From: Treponema sp. UBA4232
Lineage (GTDB): Bacteria; Spirochaetota; Spirochaetia; Treponematales; Treponemataceae
DNA: 6,775 nucleotides
Assembly (NCBI GenBank): GCA_002396325.1
Contig: DGXM01000130.1
Coordinates: 1-6,775 of the forward strand
Direction of reading: 5' to 3'
In this document: piece by piece, positions 5,534-6,775 of the stretch
Position numbering within the stretch: the first letter of the stretch is position 1
Layout: every line of letters starts with the position of its first letter
The notes under the pieces: model-generated
Databases searched by the model: none
Seen by the model: only the letters and a program-made list of their open reading frames with translations
What the model was told of the DNA's origin: nothing
Made by a program: the position numbers and the translations under genes

Positions 5534-6775
5534 ATATCCTCCCGTGATTTTTTTTTCGCTGGTGAAGCAGGAGAACGAAGCAGCGTGTGGGGCGGAATGA
5601 AAATATCTGTGTAGAGCATGCAGGGATGTCCGTCGCAGCACCATCTGTAGATTTCTCCCGTCTTCGGATTTACAAGCTGATAATGGCCGGCTTCAAGTAA
5701 AAATCCTGTGGTGTCGGGAGTTACTGCTTCGAGTTTTGTATCCTGAGTAATCATATTCATTGCAGTGAGTGGATACATCTTCCAACCAGACTTTTTTTCC
5801 ACAGTAGGAAGGTAGCGGTCGGGAAGGGCTTTCACTCTTTCGTCCCATGCTTTCTTTGCCTCGGGAACCAACGAATTGTATTCAGCTTCTCTTTGATTTT
5901 TTAAACTTTCTCCGTGCTGTAAAATTTTATTTGTCTCGTCTTCGGATATTGGATTTCCCATTTCGGCGGAAAGTTCCCATTCGCTTTCACTTGCTCCTGA
6001 AACGGTCACATCCGCATCAGCTTTGTTGTAATAAAATCCTGTGGCGAAAGGTCTGTGACTTGCTTTGTAAAGTTCCTGCACAAACGGAGATGCCTCCTGA
6101 GCCGTGATTTTTCCATCGAGTGCATCAAGAGCTTTTCTATAGGCACGGGTAGTCAGTGCAACATAATAGATGCTTTTCATTCTTCCTTCGATTTTAAGGG
6201 AATCAACTCCGGCCTTTTTCAAATCCTCAAGATGATCAACCATGCACAAATCCTTGGATGAAAGAACCGCCGTGAAATTTTCTCCTTCGTAAACGGGAAA
6301 ATATTCGCCGGGCCTTTTTTGTTCCTCAAGAACGAGTTTTCCGCTTTGCGCAAGATTTTTCACTTCATCTGAATATGGGCTTTCCTGAAGCACATTGTAT
6401 TCCCATCTGCAGGTGTGTGAGCAATATCCTTCCTGTGCGGATCTTCCATTCAGGTAGGCGCTCATAAGGCAGCGGCCTGCATAAGCGATGCACATGGCAC
6501 CGTGAACGAAGCACTCAATCTCCATATCTGGAACCGCATCTTTGATTTCTGCAATTTCCTTTAACGATGCTTCACGACCCATCACAACCCGCGAAAATCC
6601 GAGGGACTTGTAAACTTTGACCGCCTCGCGGTTCATGCAGCTGGCCTGCGTGGAAAGATGGAGTTTCGCATCGGGAAATTCTTTTTGCAGAATCGGGACT
6701 ATGCCTAAATCCTGAACGATGAATGCATCGATGGGATACTGCTTGAAATAAGGAATGTTTTCAACAAGTCTGTCG
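5530..6775 (-). CDS. U32-family peptidase-like protein (TrhP/YegQ-like), 5' end missing at right window edge
   Basis: The last 414 residues are visible. The frame is open to the window edge and includes DAFIVQDLG (visible residues 16-24) and HLSTQAS (39-45), so the ATG at 6636 is internal. The core U32 signature ECFVHGAMCIAYAGRCLMSA (87-106) is followed by GYCSHTCRWEY (116-126) and SLKIEGRMKS (192-201). CRWEY resembles TrhP/YegQ more than RlhA/YdcP. Conserved Cys residues at 95, 102, 118/122 and 177 suit the iron-sulfur site known in U32 proteins. By family knowledge TrhP is needed for tRNA U34 hydroxylation (5-hydroxyuridine), and the old peptidase label is doubtful for this branch. After SHRPFATGFYYN (239-250) comes a charged helical stretch (about 277-321) not typical of the family, then a C-terminal module ending IFIPPHTLLR. 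About 50 residues are probably missing from the N-terminus. U32 membership is secure; the exact substrate is not. Confidence 0.92.
   Translation of the reverse strand, partial: DRLVENIPYFKQYPIDAFIVQDLGIVPILQKEFPDAKLHLSTQASCMNREAVKVYKSLGFSRVVMGREASLKEIAEIKDAVPDMEIECFVHGAMCIAYAGRCLMSAYLNGRSAQEGYCSHTCRWEYNVLQESPYSDEVKNLAQSGKLVLEEQKRPGEYFPVYEGENFTAVLSSKDLCMVDHLEDLKKAGVDSLKIEGRMKSIYYVALTTRAYRKALDALDGKITAQEASPFVQELYKASHRPFATGFYYNKADADVTVSGASESEWELSAEMGNPISEDETNKILQHGESLKNQREAEYNSLVPEAKKAWDERVKALPDRYLPTVEKKSGWKMYPLTAMNMITQDTKLEAVTPDTTGFLLEAGHYQLVNPKTGEIYRWCCDGHPCMLYTDIFIPPHTLLRSPASPAKKKSREDI
5538..5543 (-). promoter_or_regulatory. Ribosome binding site of the TolC-like gene
   Basis: GGGAGG lies within the last codons of the U32 gene, four bases before the ATG at 5533. 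The spacing is shorter than at the other three starts. Together with the signal peptide it fixes the start here and not at the upstream in-frame ATG at 5644. Confidence 0.75.
5548..5556 (-). repeat. A9 homopolymer run (coding strand) at the 3' end of the U32 gene
   Basis: Nine A residues on the coding strand encode Lys-Lys-Lys just before the final SREDI of the U32 protein. This is the longest single-base run I found in the window; others reach seven. The TolC frame is also open through the run, so it is a possible slippage site. Confidence 0.9.

Larger units (their letters stand above)
1..6775 (-). other. Single operon: U32 - TolC - adaptor - RND - PII-like
   Basis: Five genes on one strand are joined by a four-base ATGA overlap (5530-5533), a 13-base gap (4222-4234), and two one-base TGATG overlaps (at 3199 and 74). 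There is no room for an internal terminator, and no intergenic promoter is possible except inside coding sequence. Co-transcription and translational coupling are therefore expected. The true operon ends lie outside the window on both sides. Confidence 0.88.

Noticed and set aside
5534..5644. A 37-codon N-terminal extension of the TolC-like protein starting at 5644.
   Set aside because: It overlaps the U32 gene, has no ribosome binding site that I can see, and would bury the clear signal peptide that begins at the ATG at 5533.
6636..6636. The ATG at 6636 as the start of the U32 gene.
   Set aside because: The frame continues upstream to the window edge and encodes the family motifs DAFIVQDLG and HLSTQAS, so this Met is internal.
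1..6775. Mobile elements, CRISPR arrays, tRNA or rRNA genes.
   Set aside because: Coding sequence fills the window almost completely, and no repeats in direct array, transposase motifs or RNA-gene-like structures were seen.

Overview
The window is a piece of one tightly packed operon. Every gene is on the minus strand, so transcription runs from base 6775 down to base 1. In that order it holds the 3' part of a U32-family peptidase-like (TrhP/YegQ-like) gene, a TolC-type outer-membrane efflux protein, a periplasmic adaptor (membrane fusion protein), a full-length RND inner-membrane transporter, and the first 24 codons of a small protein whose N-terminus looks like a PII-like (ferredoxin-fold) protein. 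Both end genes are cut by the window edges. The only non-coding DNA seen is a 13-base gap between the TolC and adaptor genes. The promoter should lie beyond the right edge and the terminator beyond the left edge.

The three central genes make a complete tripartite efflux pump. The RND protein spans the inner membrane and uses the proton gradient, the adaptor is anchored in the inner membrane by one N-terminal helix, and the TolC-like protein forms the outer-membrane duct. The substrate cannot be told from sequence. The TM4 motif lacks the extra acidic residue of heavy-metal exporters and fits the drug/amphiphile (HAE1-like) branch. The small downstream gene may encode a regulator or accessory of the pump, but this is inference from position and 24 residues.

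The organism must have an outer membrane. Mid-range base composition, lysine-rich proteins, strong AAGGAG-type ribosome binding sites and above all an adaptor with no alpha-helical hairpin (a trait reported for BesA of Borrelia burgdorferi) suggest a spirochaete, possibly Treponema-like. That placement is inference.

The most interesting points are the hairpin-less adaptor paired with a TolC whose entrance loops keep the Tyr/Arg pair, the altered proton-relay residues in the RND protein (Asp-Ala in TM4, Asn-Asn in TM10), the translational coupling of a tRNA/rRNA-modification-type U32 gene to an efflux pump, an A9 run at the end of the U32 gene where a -1 slip would enter the TolC frame, and the PII-like gene fused to the pump operon by a TGATG junction. 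I found no mobile element, CRISPR array or RNA gene, and no clearly new kind of system.
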